In this document: positions 1 to 11,626 of the stretch, piece after piece
Numbering within the stretch: the first letter of the stretch is position 1
Layout: each line of letters opens with the position of its first letter
Assembly: GCF_024139115.2 (NCBI RefSeq)
Contig: NC_085141.1
Span: forward strand, 371,589,925 to 371,653,924
DNA from: Armigeres subalbatus
Lineage: Eukaryota > Arthropoda > Insecta > Diptera > Culicidae
Direction of reading: 5' to 3'
Length of the DNA stretch: 64,000 bases
Notes under the pieces: generated by a model
Database searches by the model: none
What the model was told of the DNA's origin: nothing
What the model saw: the letters and a program-made list of their open reading frames with translations, nothing else
Position numbers and translations under genes: made by a program

Positions 1-710
1 TACTTTTGTCTAGGAAATCATACCACCCTATTAATGAAGCAAGAATATTGGGAGCAGTGCCGTGAAATGTCAATGTCGAAACGTCGAACATTTTTTTAAG
101 TGAACTTAGCCTACGTAAATCTCAATTGAATACAGAGATGTCCATTGAGAAAACCCAATATCAATCTATTCAATTGACAGCAGCAAAAGCATTCATTCGA
201 TTGACTTTTAGTACATACCATGTCAATATTAAAATTTGCCGTGAATCAATTTTTTAGCAGTATTTACCACAATTCTCACAAATAACAATTCGGCTTCTAT
301 AATGTTGTGTACGACCCCTGTGCATTCAATATGAACGAAATTACAGAAATCTCGCCTGCGATGTTTATCTTCCGGTACAAGCAAAACATCGAACCAAGTA
401 AAACGAATAAAGAATTTATTAGTTAACTCGTAATTGATCAGTCGTTCTTGCCTGAACTCCCCGATATCACGGTTACAGTAAGACTCGTAAGTTATTTTCA
501 AGGACACAAAAGTGGCGTGTGTGAAGTGTGATAAAGGTTTAAGTATCCGCAGCTAACTGCAAATACGAAAGAAAACGGAAATTCTGTTTGGTCATTCGTA
601 AGTGAAATCAATCCGGAGAAAGCTGGAGTGCTACGAAACGTAAAATACAATAAAAACGGGGCGTCGTAAACGCCATTTTGAACGCTAGCGTGGAGTAATT
701 GTTCTCAATT
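1..710. other. Unassigned AT-rich sequence
   Basis: Apart from the minus-strand frame at 229-507, I see no gene, terminal repeat or family match in this stretch. Confidence 0.5.
229..507 (-). CDS. Unrecognised 92-codon open frame
   Basis: This is an uninterrupted frame starting at ATG 507 on the minus strand, of mixed composition with four Cys, several aromatic residues and charged segments such as PEDKHRRRDF. I do not recognise a family. It is not obviously low-complexity, and the flanks show no terminal repeats. It could be a piece of an old TE, a fragment of a host gene extending beyond the window, or chance. Confidence 0.2.
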   Translation of the reverse strand: MSLKITYESYCNRDIGEFRQERLINYELTNKFFIRFTWFDVLLVPEDKHRRRDFCNFVHIECTGVVHNIIEAELLFVRIVVNTAKKLIHGKF

Positions 711-711
711 A

Positions 712-1160
712 TACCGTGACCTGCCCTAATTCCGCGCATTGCCTAATACCGTGGATTTTATCCGAATTGATGAATAAAGAGGTACGGTCTGTCATACATA
801 TCACATTATTTGGTGAAATACGATCAGAAAATGTTTGCAAATTATTATTGTGGGTATTTGTGGCGTAAATTAGTCGCTAAAAAATAAATGTGAAAATGTA
901 TGGCTCGACCAGCCAAAATTTGGATCCGCTTAGCAAAACGCTTAAAATTATGGTTATATTTCCAAGTCTTGTAACTTGATTTTTAAATGATATTTACTTC
1001 CAATATCTCATTGAGCCCAGTTTTACAGCTATAAAAAATGAGCTGGGTACTGAAATGGTATTTAAATTTCTTGTTTTTGCATTTTTATTGATCAAAACAA
1101 TTGTCGCGGTATTAGGCCATCTTCTTCGCCAGTAGTGCCTAATACCGTGACTAGGCTATA
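712..1160. mobile_element. Decayed relative of the TACCGTGACCTGCCC inverted-repeat element
   Basis: The left end (712-750) matches the terminus of the intact copy at 23555-23753 (TACCGTGACCTGCCCTAATT). CCTAATACCGTG motifs recur at about 750 and 1135. The right terminus is not a clean inverted copy, so the element is rearranged or truncated. Confidence 0.5.
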
Positions 1161-1370
1161 CTGTGAAGTTGATACTCAGAAAATTAAAACGTACCATCAC
1201 ATTGAATACATAGACCGCTAGACAATATCGTATAGGTATTGAAACATTCATATTAAATATACAATTTATGCGTAGGATTACAAGGGAAGCATCATTCAGA
1301 TGAATTACATATTGCAATATGTATTATACCAATACTTCCCCAAAGAGAAACTTCTGTTTTAAGACTTGAA

Positions 1371-1566
1371 TATAGATAGTGGAATATATAGATGAGCGAA
1401 GATAAATCCTGAAAAAAAATGAACTGTCAAACGTGTCTCCAAACGAGCATGACATCACGATTTCAATGGAAACGTTAAGGGCTGTGACGTCATATGCGCG
1501 TGTGCACGGGCAAAAAAATCGACTCGGCCATGCTTTCGCTCATCTATAGATTCTACTATCTATAGA
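1371..1566. mobile_element. Short inverted-repeat element (TATAGATGAGCGAA termini)
   Basis: Arms of about 28 bp (TATAGATAGTGGAATATATAGATGAGCGAA region and its inverted copy near 1540-1566) flank about 140 bp containing TGACGTCA-like sequence. There is no coding capacity. Superfamily is unassigned. Confidence 0.6.
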
Positions 1567-1889
1567 CTTGAAGATGGTATACATCTAATGAACATACAAA
1601 TCGTCTTTATTGTGCCGTTCAGCACATACGAATACAATATCTTTTATGCGATATTTACCACAGACTATAGACGTAAATATTTTTCCTGTGCAGTTTCCTT
1701 TAGAAATAAAGATAGAGTATTTTTTATCTGAATACAAATCCTCCCATTGTCTTCAAATCTACTTAGACACTCGATTGGATATCATCTATCTAAAACCTAA
1801 ATAAATTTGAAAAATTAAAAAACGCTTTTAAACCGTCAATATTGAGAAATTGTTTACTTCCCAAGGAAATGATTCTTTTCCCAGTAGTT

Positions 1890-2972
1890 ATCTGTGGTAT
1901 ATTTGAATTCATTATTTTAGACTACTAAAGTAATTCCGATATATGGAATTTTCCTCATTTTAAATATTATTATCGCACAAATTTGAAATTTGTAAAGATG
2001 ACGTCTTTAGCAAAGTTTGTCTGGTGGGAATGAACTGTCTTGTGACGGAAAACATAATTAGGAATTTTACAATTAGGCGTCGCTTATGTGCTTGCAATAT
2101 TGTTGCATATATGAAATATTGCTTTAGCTTGAGATCCCTCATACCTACACCCAAGTTGTATTCGGCAACATTGTTCAGGATGTCCAGGACTACAAAGCGG
2201 TGCTCAATATAATGAGCACTTCTTCCAAGATGCGGCGCTAGTGAGCTGTTATATTTGAGTATATTGTTCCATGTGAGATCTGATGTATTTTGGTTTGTAG
2301 CATTTTTAGCAAACATGAATGTTGTGGTAGAGTTCATCAAAAGTTTTCTTTGTATTAAACGTGCTCCAGCGATGCTGCAAATAATAGAATGTGTTCACAG
2401 AATATGTTTTAGGTCATCCAAGAAAACCCTGGAATTAAGGCCTTTGGGTCTACATGCGTAACCAAAGATCAGCCAATTTGCCGCCTATTTGTTAAATTCC
2501 CAATTATTACTTCCGTCACAAGACAGTCCATTCCCCCTCGAAGATCTTTGTTCAAGACGCCATATTAACAAATTTTAAATTTGTGCGATAAGAATATTTA
2601 CACTGAAGAGAATTCTTATATCGGAATATCTTGAGTATAGTTTGAAATAATGAATTCAAACATACCACCACCTGGCGACCAAGTTCTACACTTATCAACG
2701 CCTCATGCCGAAGCACACGCCTTTCTGCATAACTTTTTAAAAAAGGTGCAGTTCAAAATGGGTAGGATTTTCGGATATAAGTAGAATAAGCATGAAAAAT
2801 CACTGTTTTTGTACCCTTGTTCACTAAAACCCCTCCCCGCGATGTACCCACCCACCAATAGTCAATCTTCCAAAATCGGCCAAACAATAAAAAAGTTATA
2901 GCAATTTCAATTTGGGGTCAATTTGACCCCAGAGCACAGACAACGTAAGTTTTTTTGAGCACAGACAGAAGG
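1890..2972. mobile_element. 5'-truncated copy of a TTAA-flanked foldback element
   Basis: This sequence is closely similar to 8078-9205, including the internal inverted arms around GAATTCATTATTTTAGAC and the right terminus GAGCACAGACAGAAGG followed by TTAA (2973-2976). The outer left arm present in the 7556-9205 copy is missing here. The open frames inside are arm sequence with no visible transposase. Confidence 0.75.
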
Positions 2973-2976
2973 TTAA

Positions 2977-3300
2977 TATTGATTAAAGCGACATAGTTTT
3001 CAAGGGTGATTGTTACAAATTGAATTTTATACAGCGAATTTATTATGGACACATCCTTAACCCCACGGTAATAGGGCATGTCACGGTAATTGCACGACAC
3101 AAAGACAAAAGGGTCTTTCATCCTCATGAGCAAACAAAGGCTTCATCAAGAAGAAACTTTTTATCAATTTCAATTCTTTGTTTCTTTGTGTTCTTTTGTT
3201 TCAAATTTAATGAGAGTTTTATTTTTTTCCCATGAAACAGAAGCCATCCGTTGCTGTGAAAGCGTACAGTCTATAATACTTCAGTGAGCGTATCGCAAAC
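2977..3300. other. Unassigned spacer
   Basis: I see no gene and no terminal repeats between the truncated foldback element and the R1-like LINE tail. Confidence 0.4.
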
Positions 3301-3449
3301 GCCTTTTTATAGAGGGATGAAGGCAAATCTGCATACAGACACCTGAAATTATCACTCAGGGAGTGGAGTTGGCGCGGAAGGCAGAAGGCCAGCCCGCCGG
3401 ACCCACTAAACCCACCCAAGCAACAGAAGGTTACTTGAGTTACCCTCTC

Positions 3450-4110
3450 TACTAATACCCTGGTTCCCCCAGGAACTGCATCTCAGCATTACTTCTGGGG
3501 AATAGGCAGTACTTAATGTACTCGCTCATTCACGCCCACACAGGTACTCATCCCGTATGAGTCTTACTTGGGTGCTCTCTCTAACACACCCTCTGACACA
3601 CCCTCTTGCTGCCGCACCATATGAGTTGGATGCTCACCACTGACATACCATGTGAGTCTAACTTGGGTGCTCACCCTTTACGCACCATGTGAGACTAACT
3701 TGGATGCTCACCCTACCACCTGATTCACGCTCTAGCACACAAATCTGAGACTTATTTGGGTGCTCACTCTAGCACACCCTGCCACTCCTCCTGACACACG
3801 CTCTGACACACCATGTGGGACTTACTTCTTCTCACTTCTGACATGCCATGCGAGCCTGACTTGGATGCTCGCCCTTAACATACCATGTGAGTTAGACTTG
3901 GGTGCTCACCTCTAGTATGCCACGCGAGGCTGACTTGGATGCTCGCTCTACTCACCTCTGCCATGCCTCGAGGTGTCGATAGCGATAGGTACCAGCAGTT
4001 CTACGCTACGACCCTCCTACCTCGGCATATGCAGTCCATACGAACACCTTTGCGGTCACTCTTCTGCCATGCCTCGTGGTGGCGACTGCGGTTGCCACCC
4101 GCTGCGACAC
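3450..4110. repeat. Degenerate tandem repeat (GTGAG..ACTTGGGTGCTC)
   Basis: Motifs such as ACTTGGGTGCTCACCC and CATGTGAG recur more than ten times at irregular spacing of roughly 30-60 bp. The array lies at the 3' end of the R1-like element and may be part of its 3' region. Confidence 0.65.
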
Positions 4111-4408
4111 TCTTACCTCGACATGTGCAAACCTCTCATTCACTAACCAATCACAAGTTAGTCATGCTTGTCGACAGCTGCTCGGCGCGCCAGATTCTCT
4201 GCAAGTTGCAGGCAATCTGAGTGGTTGCAGTCGAAACTTCGTTCCACTTCTCCACTTCTTTCGACGTCGAAACGAGGACATACGAACAGTATATGCTCTG
4301 CAGTTTCGTCAACACCTGGGCAGTCAGGGTAGACGGGGCTCTCTGCGTGCCCAAACCTGTGGAGGTACTACCGGAAGCAGCCATGGCATGACAGGAATTG
4401 TGTCAGAT

Positions 4409-4548
4409 CAGTGGCGTAGCCACGGGGGTGGTTTTGGGCATAACCCCCCCCCCCAGAGACAACATTTTTAGAAGAATTTTTTTTTTCATAAAAAAAATGT
4501 TCGGAAACCCCCCCCCCCCCCCAGAGCAATTTTCTGGCTACGCCACTG
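4409..4548. mobile_element. hAT-type MITE, 140 bp, perfect 8-bp target duplication
   Basis: Termini CAGTGGCGTAGCCA and its inverse frame a C-rich core. TGTCAGAT is repeated perfectly at 4401-4408 and 4549-4556. It interrupts the zinc-knuckle region of the R1-like element. Confidence 0.9.
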
Positions 4549-5364
4549 TGTCAGATGGAAGTGAACTTCCCCATGGGGTCTCTCCAGCCAGCTCGATATG
4601 TTAGGTATCAGCCGGTGGGTCCACCTACCTTTAGAAGAGTTATCCCACTCGCGCTGCCATCTAGCAACCGAAGTCACCCTGATGCGTTCGCGGGCTCCTC
4701 TGGTGCCACGTAGCTCGAAACACTCCTCGTCTTCCCGGATGACCAGCCCGACTGGCATCATGCTCGCAATCACACAAGCTGCATCGTGTGATATCGTGCG
4801 GTAGGCAGATATCACTCTGACACATATTAAGCGGTACGTGCTCTCCAGCTTCCGCAGGTAACTGGTTACCCCCAGAGCTCTCGCCCAGGACGGGCCGCCG
4901 TACCTAAGAATCTACGTCTACTGGCACACACCTTGGAACTGTTGGACATCATTCTCGATAATTCCGCAACAGCAGTCGAAGCCCTCTTGCACACGTAGTC
5001 GACATGGCTGGCGAAGGCCAGCTTGTCATCTATTACGAACCCAAGGAGCTTCAAACTCCGCTTTGATGCGATCGCGACTTCACCCACGTGAATCACTGCA
5101 TGTTGAACCGACTTGCGGTTGTTGACGATAACCACCTCCGTCTTATGTTGAGCGAGCTGCAGGCCTCTAGCGCTCATCCAATGCTCCACCGTGCTGATCG
5201 CGTGTACTGCGATCAGTTCTACCACGGAAATTGACTCCCCGTAGACCTCCAAGGTTACGTCATCTGCGTTACACCAGGAGGGAACTTTAGCTTCAGAACC
5301 CCGTCATACATAAGGTTCCATAGTACCAGGCCCAGTATTGAACCTTGTGGAACTCCTGCGGTAA

Positions 5365-5608
5365 TACACACTCAGTTTTTATTTCTACAGCTCGGCAAAA
5401 ATCCGCACAGCCGTGCGCCAGCAAAATAAAAAACTGATATTCCGGCAAAAATAGCGTTTGTTGGCTGATTTTCGGCAAATTACTTGCTGATTATCAGCTA
5501 TTTTGACAGAAATCTCGGCAAAAAAACATGTTTGCTGGGGCACGGCTGTGCGATTCTCGGTGAAAGTTCAAATTTTGCTGAGATCCCGGTAAAAAAATTA
5601 AGTGTGTA
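5365..5608. mobile_element. TA-flanked MITE (TACACACT termini) inside R1-like RT
   Basis: Termini TACACACTCAGTTTTTA and an inverted TACACACTTAATTTTTT lie at TA dinucleotides. The GCACAGCCGTG and CGGCAAAA segments also recur inverted. RT coding is continuous across the insertion site. It is probably a Tc1/mariner-type non-autonomous element. Confidence 0.8.
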
Positions 5609-5611
5609 GTT

Positions 5612-6372
5612 ATCCTTCTCTGACCGGCATCTGTCTCGTATAATAGTACACGGTTCTGGAAATAGCTTTCCAAAATCCGGGACAGGCCCACCGGAAGGCT
5701 AAGCCGGTGTAACGAGAGCGCGATGGCATCCCAGCTTGCGCTGTTGAATGCGTTCTTCACATCAAGTGTCACTAATGCACAGTATCGAATACCTCGCCTT
5801 TTCTGTTGGATCGATATCTCGGCGGTCTTTACCACCGAGTTAATAGCGTTCAACGTGTACTTACCCTTGCGAAAACCGAACTGGTTGCTAGACAGGCCGT
5901 TCGTTCCCTCTGAGTAAGGGGCCAGCCTGTTGAGGATGATCCTCTCTAGCAACTTGCCCGTCGTGTCTATAAGGCAGATTGGTCTATGCGACAATGGGTC
6001 GCCCGGCGGCTTCCCGGCTTTCGGCAACAACACTAGTTTCTGTCCTTTCCATCTTTCGGGTAATCTACACTCATTTAGGCATCTTTGCCAAGCTAGCCTG
6101 AACAAGTTTGGGTTCGCTATGATTGCTGCCTTGAAAGCGCTGTTCGGAACTCCATCAGGCCCTGGAGCTTTGTTCGTTACCAGGGATTTGGCCACCGCGA
6201 GTAACTCTTCGTTCGTCACCGGAGCCACCATTTCGGTCGCACCCATATTGCCTTGTGGTGCAGGAGGCCAGGGACTTGTGGCTCGGGACGGGAATAGTAC
6301 CTCGATAATCCTCGCCAACCTATGCGGGAACCGTTCAGGGGGTGAAGAGCTCCCTTTGGTCTTGGCCATCAC
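5612..6372 (-). pseudogene. R1-like reverse transcriptase remnant
   Basis: About 250 codons of RT fingers and palm are open in one frame on the minus strand, up to the point where an inverted-repeat element (5365-5608) enters the gene. The sequence resumes at 5364 with the ADD motif and C-terminal part, there broken by stops. The N-terminal half of ORF2 is missing. Confidence 0.85.
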
Positions 6373-6400
6373 TATCCTGTATATCGCAACCGCCTGGTGA

Positions 6401-6845
6401 GTCGCAGTGGCAAGGGAAAAGACAAATCGGAGGAAACAAAAAAGCGATTTGGTGTGATTCCAGATTACAAGCTGTCGATTGGTTCCGGTGGCGCATTGGT
6501 GTGATTAACCTTCATTCACCGTAAGCCAAAGGACGTAGAAGAAGCAAGGCTATCGGATCGCATTCCAGATCTCATTTATATCAAAATCGCATAGTTTTCG
6601 TCGGTTATTCTTCTTCACGTGTGGCGAAGGTCGCGGTTTGGCAACGGCCTCGCTTCGATTGGTGAGTCCATCTTATATTTCTATTTTTCCGTTCATCCAT
6701 TCAACAAACCCAAACAATTCACATTCGAGCACTCAATTTTTTTTGTTCCTCTTATTTATTCAACACACAATGTATTTACCACAATGTAGACAATAATTAT
6801 TTACAATTACCTCTCCGTTGGAACAAATCACCTACTGATTTAGAC
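6401..6845 (+). other. Leader region upstream of a Ty3/gypsy gag
   Basis: Non-coding sequence between the end of the R1-like remnant and the gag ATG at 6846. I see no complete LTR or primer-binding site, so the 5' end of the gypsy element was probably lost or rearranged here. Confidence 0.35.
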
Positions 6846-7310
6846 ATGAGTCACTCGGCCATGGCTTGCACAGTTGAACCCTATCGCAGGGGTAACAGCT
6901 TCAATGATTGGTTTACACGACTCAGATATTTCTTTAAAGTGAATAAGATAACTAATATTGAAAAAATAACATATTTTATAACCCTTAGTGGCCCGATATG
7001 TTTTGAAGAAATTAAACTTTTATATCCCGCTGGGAACTTCGAGAAAATTCCATTTGACCGGAATATGGAACTACGTTGGGTATAGGGTGGTCGGTATTGG
7101 TATTGATATTTTTGACAAATACCGGTATTCGGTATTTGGTCCAGTCAATACCGGTAATATCGGTAGAATACCGGTTTTTGTGAAAATTTCAGGTACTAAA
7201 AGAAAAAAGTTTTGATTTGGATTTTTTGATGAAAACAATATTTGTTGACAAACTTCAGATGTTAAAATCAGCTGGGCTGAGCTGGGCAAAGCGAAACTAA
7301 AGTAGCATTA

Positions 7311-9660
7311 CATACTAAGCGACTCATCTTCCAATCCGCATTGTATTTTGTTGGCATTGTTGCCAACTACTGAGAATGCCCTCTCTGGTTCAACCGAAGT
7401 TGGACAAATGATTCCAAGACCGTCAAAAATTAGTGTAAAATACTTGCCCTTAATCCCTTGCTAGATTGCATGCAAGGATCCTGGCGTCAACGTATTTGAC
7501 ACCAGCAACGCAAGTGTTTTGCTCTGCTACAGTCTCTTCACAAGTTGTTCTTTAACCTTTTGTCTGTGCTCTGGGGTCAATATGACCCCAGGCCACTTTG
7601 AGTGGCTGCCATTTTTTTAGTTTTCAACCGATTCTCCTAATTTTTGGTAGTTTGATAAAACTTGTCGAGATCTGTCTCCTAGGTGCAAATTCGCTTGAAA
7701 AATCTTGAAAATATGCGCTACAGTGTACTTTTTCCAAAAAACTTACGTTGTCTGTGCTCTGGGGTCAAATTGACCCCAAATTGAAATTGCTATAACTTTC
7801 TTAATGTTTGACCAATTTTGGATTTTTGGGGCTGTTTCGAAAGATAATTTAATCATCTTTCAGGTCGTTACCAAAGATTGACTATATGTAGGCGGGTACA
7901 TAGCGGGGAGGTGTTTTCGTGAAAAAGGGTACAATAACAGTGATTTTTCATGCTTATTTTACTTATATCAGAATATCCTACCCATTTTGAACTGCACCTT
8001 TTCAAAAAGGTTATACAGGAAGGCATGTGCTTTGACATGAGGTATTGATTCATTTAGAGCTTAATCGCTAGGTCGTGGTATATTTGAATTCATTATTTTA
8101 GACTATTCACGTAATTCCGATATATGGAATTTTCCTCATTGTAAATATTCTTATCGCACAAATTTGAGATTTGTAAAGATGACGTCTTTAACAAAGTTCG
8201 TCTGGTAGGAATGGTCTGTCATGTGACGGAATAAATAGTTAGGAAATTTACAACTAGGCGGCGCTAGTGTACTTACAATATTCTTGCATGTTTGAAATAT
8301 TGCTTTAGCTTGAGATCCCTCATACCTACACCCAAGTTGTATTCGGCAACATTGTTCAGCATGTCCAGGACTACAAAGTGGTGCTTAATATAATGAGCAC
8401 TTCTTCCAAGATGCGGCGCTGGTGAGCTGCTATATTTGAGTATATTGTTCCATGTGAGATCTGATGTATTTTGATTTGTAGCAGTTTTGACAAACATGAA
8501 TGTTGTGGTAGAGTTTATCAAAAGTTTTCTTTGTATTCAACCTGTTCCAGCGATGCTGCAAATAATAGAATGTGTTCACAGAATATGTTTTATGTCATCC
8601 AAGAAAACCCCGGAATTAAGGCCTTTGGGTCTACATGCGTAACCAAAGATCAGCCAATTTTCCGCCAATTTGTAAAATTCCCAATTATTACTTCCGTCAC
8701 AAGACAGTCCATTCCCACTAGACGACCTTTGATCAAGACGCCATTTTAACAAATTTTAAACTTGTGCGATAAGAATATTTACACTGAGGAGAATTCTATA
8801 TATCGGAATTACTTGAGTAGTCTAAAATAATGAATTCAAACATACCACCACCTGGCGGCCAAGTTCTAAACTTATCAACGCCTCATCCCAAAGCACACAC
8901 CTTCCTGCATAACCTTTTTTAAAAAGATGCAGTTCAAAATGGGTAGGATTTTCGGATATAACTAATATTCTCATGAAAAATCACTGTTTTTGTACCTTTG
9001 TTCACTAAAACCCCTCCCCGCGATGTACCCGCCCACCAATGGTCAATCTTTGGTAACGACCTGAAAGATGATTAAATTATCTTTCGAAACAGCCTCAAAA
9101 ATCCAAAATCGGCCAAACATTAAGAAAGTTATAGCAATTTCAATTTGGGGTCAATTTGACCCCAGAGCACAGACAACGTAAGTTTTTTTGAGCACAGACA
9201 GAAGGTTAAACGATAAACCAGAAAGAAAAGTTATCCATAGAGGCAGCTTATTCGTACCGATCGTCAGGTATGGTCGTTGATTCAGTTTCAACGATCGCAT
9301 CAGGAATGATTAGACACTTTAACATCCCGTCCGCTTGCTTAATCAAAGTAGCTCTGGATTACTCGAAAAAAATCCTAAAATCGTTTCTGGTTAATTGCTT
9401 CACGGCATAATTATTTAAAAAAATTAATAAAAAATCGGCGTTTTTGGATCTTCTCTTTTGGATTCGTTCCTTAAAAGCATCGAATAAGTGGCGGAAATCT
9501 CTGTTGTTTGATTTGATAATTGTTCCAACATTAATTGGAGTGCCACGTCGGCTTCATATAGAGTGCAGAACTCACTGAGGAGTAGTTCCACAGCAGCTTG
9601 AACAGGTTCGACGGCTTGAATTATTTTACCAACCACCAAACAATCATCACTGAAGTTGAA
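7311..9660 (-). pseudogene. hAT transposase remnant (split)
   Basis: The upstream part at 9660-9424 (KIIQAVEPVQAAVELLL, DVALQLMLEQLS) resembles the region before the hAT dimerisation domain. The downstream part at 7403-7311 (TSVEPERAFSVVGNNANKI, then LEDESLSM and stop) is the C-terminal hAT dimerisation block. The two are separated by a 1650-bp insertion and carry stops and frameshifts. The N-terminal zinc finger and catalytic acidic residues are not identifiable. Confidence 0.8.
7556..9205. mobile_element. TTAA-flanked foldback element (piggyBac-like ends)
   Basis: Termini CCTTTTGTCTGTGCTC and GAGCACAGACAGAAGG lie between TTAA at 7552-7555 and 9206-9209. A TTAA target is typical of piggyBac. 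The element is almost one large imperfect palindrome: outer arms include the GGGGTCAA..TGACCCC motif, and inner arms start GAATTCATTATTTTAGAC. The central unique part is about 350 bp. No transposase is visible. A truncated sibling is at 1890-2972. Confidence 0.85.
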
Positions 9661-10955
9661 TTTGTATTAAAGCTTCAACTCATAGATCCCTTTGAGCATA
9701 GATAACATGTTATTCCACCATACCTTAGCATCAGCCCCTAATTCAGATTCATTTCCGAATTCAGAAGGGACATATTTTTGCAGAAAATCGTTTTTTCAGG
9801 TGTTCTCCGGGAAAGAATTAGTACGGCTGGTACCTTTTTCATAATTTCATACATTGCGGGAAAATTCTCGACGATCCCAATAATGTTCATTGAAGAAAAA
9901 GATCATTCGCAGTTTGACAGATGGCTAAAAGAATGAAGCATCAGGTATGATTAATGACGAGGTTGATCGATTTTTGCTGTAGCGTGAACGTCGTCAATAA
10001 CTTATATAACTTTGCTTACACGGGCAAAGTTACTCATGCGCGCATTTATTTGTTGTATGTTTTGCACCGAATATGTGTCCTATCTATGCTGGATTTCTTA
10101 TTTATATGGGAAAGATATGCAATTACAGGCAGTTGAGCTGAGACATGTAGGTGAACATTATTCGAGATTTTTTATACTGACAGGCACATTTGAAATACCG
10201 AAAATACCGGTATTTTCCGTCTACAATACCGGTATTTTCGGTACCCAAAATTGGCCGGTAATACCGGTATTACCGGTTTCGGTACTACCGGTTAGACCAC
10301 CCTAGTTGGGTAGGATGGCAAAAGTTTACAATTTAGCAGATAGGTAGGTACTAGAGATATGAAGCAGCTGGGGGAAGCCGTGATCCAGTAAAGAGCAGGA
10401 TAGGCTACAAGCCTTTCGAAACGACAGGGCAGGCAGAAAGGGGACGGTATTATTCAGGTTCGCGAGGAAGAAGGGAAGACGTAAATGGAAGGCATCGTCC
10501 TGATTATTCGCAGGTGGTCTGCAACTACCGTGGCGTTAAAGGACATATTAAAAAAAAAACTAAAAAACTTGCTTCGCGATGCAGTAAATTTGGTAGACAG
10601 CTACAAACCGGGATCATCTGCGGATATACATCAACATGAATTAATTTGAATAGCACAATCAACATAAAAACATGAAAGCTTTTGATCGCAGTACTCAAAT
10701 TAATTCATGAAAAAATGTTACTTGAGTCCTTTTGAAAAGTTAAGCGAGAATTGCTAAGGAGAATGCGGACGGTGGATTCGGAGGACGAAAGTGACACAGG
10801 TGAATGTTGGTGACGTCCATCAATAAGATCAGTAATCCATGTAAAATACAAGTGAATATTCGGAAAGAATTTTTCCACATCTATTAAGGGCTTCAAGGCG
10901 GAGCTAGTGATGAAGGGTGAAATTCCGATTTATAAAAAGGTGCCTTATCGACTTA

Positions 10956-11051
10956 GGACCGATTTCTTCACCTCCGCTTAGTGCTTAAACCAGGTTTAAG
11001 CGTATGGGTAAGCACCGCTTAAGAGTTAAGCGGAGGTGAAGAAATTGGCCC
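10956..11051. mobile_element. 96-bp hairpin MITE in gypsy RT
   Basis: Inverted arms of about 25 bp (ATTTCTTCACCTCCGCTTA) surround a GGTTTAAGC-containing loop, with TTA repeated at both ends. It splits the reading frame between KKVPYRL and the EEYLDKL block. Confidence 0.8.
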
Positions 11052-11086
11052 TTAGAGAGAAAGTTGAAGAATATTTGGATAAGCTT

Positions 11087-11626
11087 AGCTTAGATTGATT
11101 AACTGTACCCATCGTAATTGGTAGTCGTGATTGTCCGAGAAACAACAAATAATGCACAGCTCACCAAATGAATAGTTTTCTCGGGACTAGAAAGCTATTC
11201 TCACTGTACATGCTTCGAAGTTTCTTTAATTCAAGACCAATAACGATGCCGGCCACGTCCTCACAGTCAATTAGGATAAGGGGAGGCAAATTAGTTCGAC
11301 ACGCATTGCATCTCCACGAGCGCACTGGAAAGAAATAGTATGTTAGTTGGGAAGGAAATATATCGGAAATTGCCTTGGTAAGCGACTAATTATTTCATTT
11401 GAACGACGCCATATTCAATATGATACAAAAACGGAAAAGCAACGAGTGTCTTACGTATTTTCCCGAAGACTGATTCGATATCTTAACTACTTCACAACGA
11501 CTTAAACACGCACTGCACAACGCTTGCTCGATAGCTACTCCGAAAAAACACGCACTGAACTGATTAACTTTATTACTGGAAGCGCAATGCAGAACACAAT
11601 ATTTCGGCAGATCGCCCGATCGTCAA
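11087..11626. mobile_element. 540-bp insertion flanked by a 23-bp direct repeat
   Basis: The 23 bp at 11064-11086 recur exactly at 11627-11649, duplicating part of the RT sequence. Long duplications suggest target-primed retroposition. The insert has no clear poly(A) and no family I recognise. Its minus strand resembles the 5' leader of a non-LTR element, which is only an impression. Confidence 0.65.

Larger units (their letters stand above)
3300..6400 (-). mobile_element. R1-clade-like non-LTR retrotransposon, 5'-truncated and interrupted
   Basis: Reading on the minus strand from about 6400 down, the order is reverse transcriptase (NKAPGPDGVPN, FGFRKGKYT, TLDVKNAFNSASW), an ADD catalytic triplet near 5250, the post-RT region (NRKSVQHAVIHVGEVAI), the HTISHDAA-type block near 4800, and the C-terminal zinc-knuckle region near 4340-4240 with spaced Cys and His (DETAEHILFVCPRFD). 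This order and wording are characteristic of R1-like elements. No endonuclease or ORF1 remains. Two younger elements interrupt it at 5365-5608 and 4409-4548. Several stops and frameshifts show it is dead. Confidence 0.85.
7083..10304 (-). mobile_element. hAT element with broken transposase, perfect 8-bp target duplication
   Basis: Termini TAGGGTGGTC and GACCACCCTA are flanked by GTTGGGTA at 7075-7082 and 10305-10312. Both ends carry clusters of ACCGGTA motifs, probably subterminal transposase-binding repeats. Transposase remnants lie on the minus strand. A TTAA-flanked element (7556-9205) has entered the gene. Confidence 0.92.
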
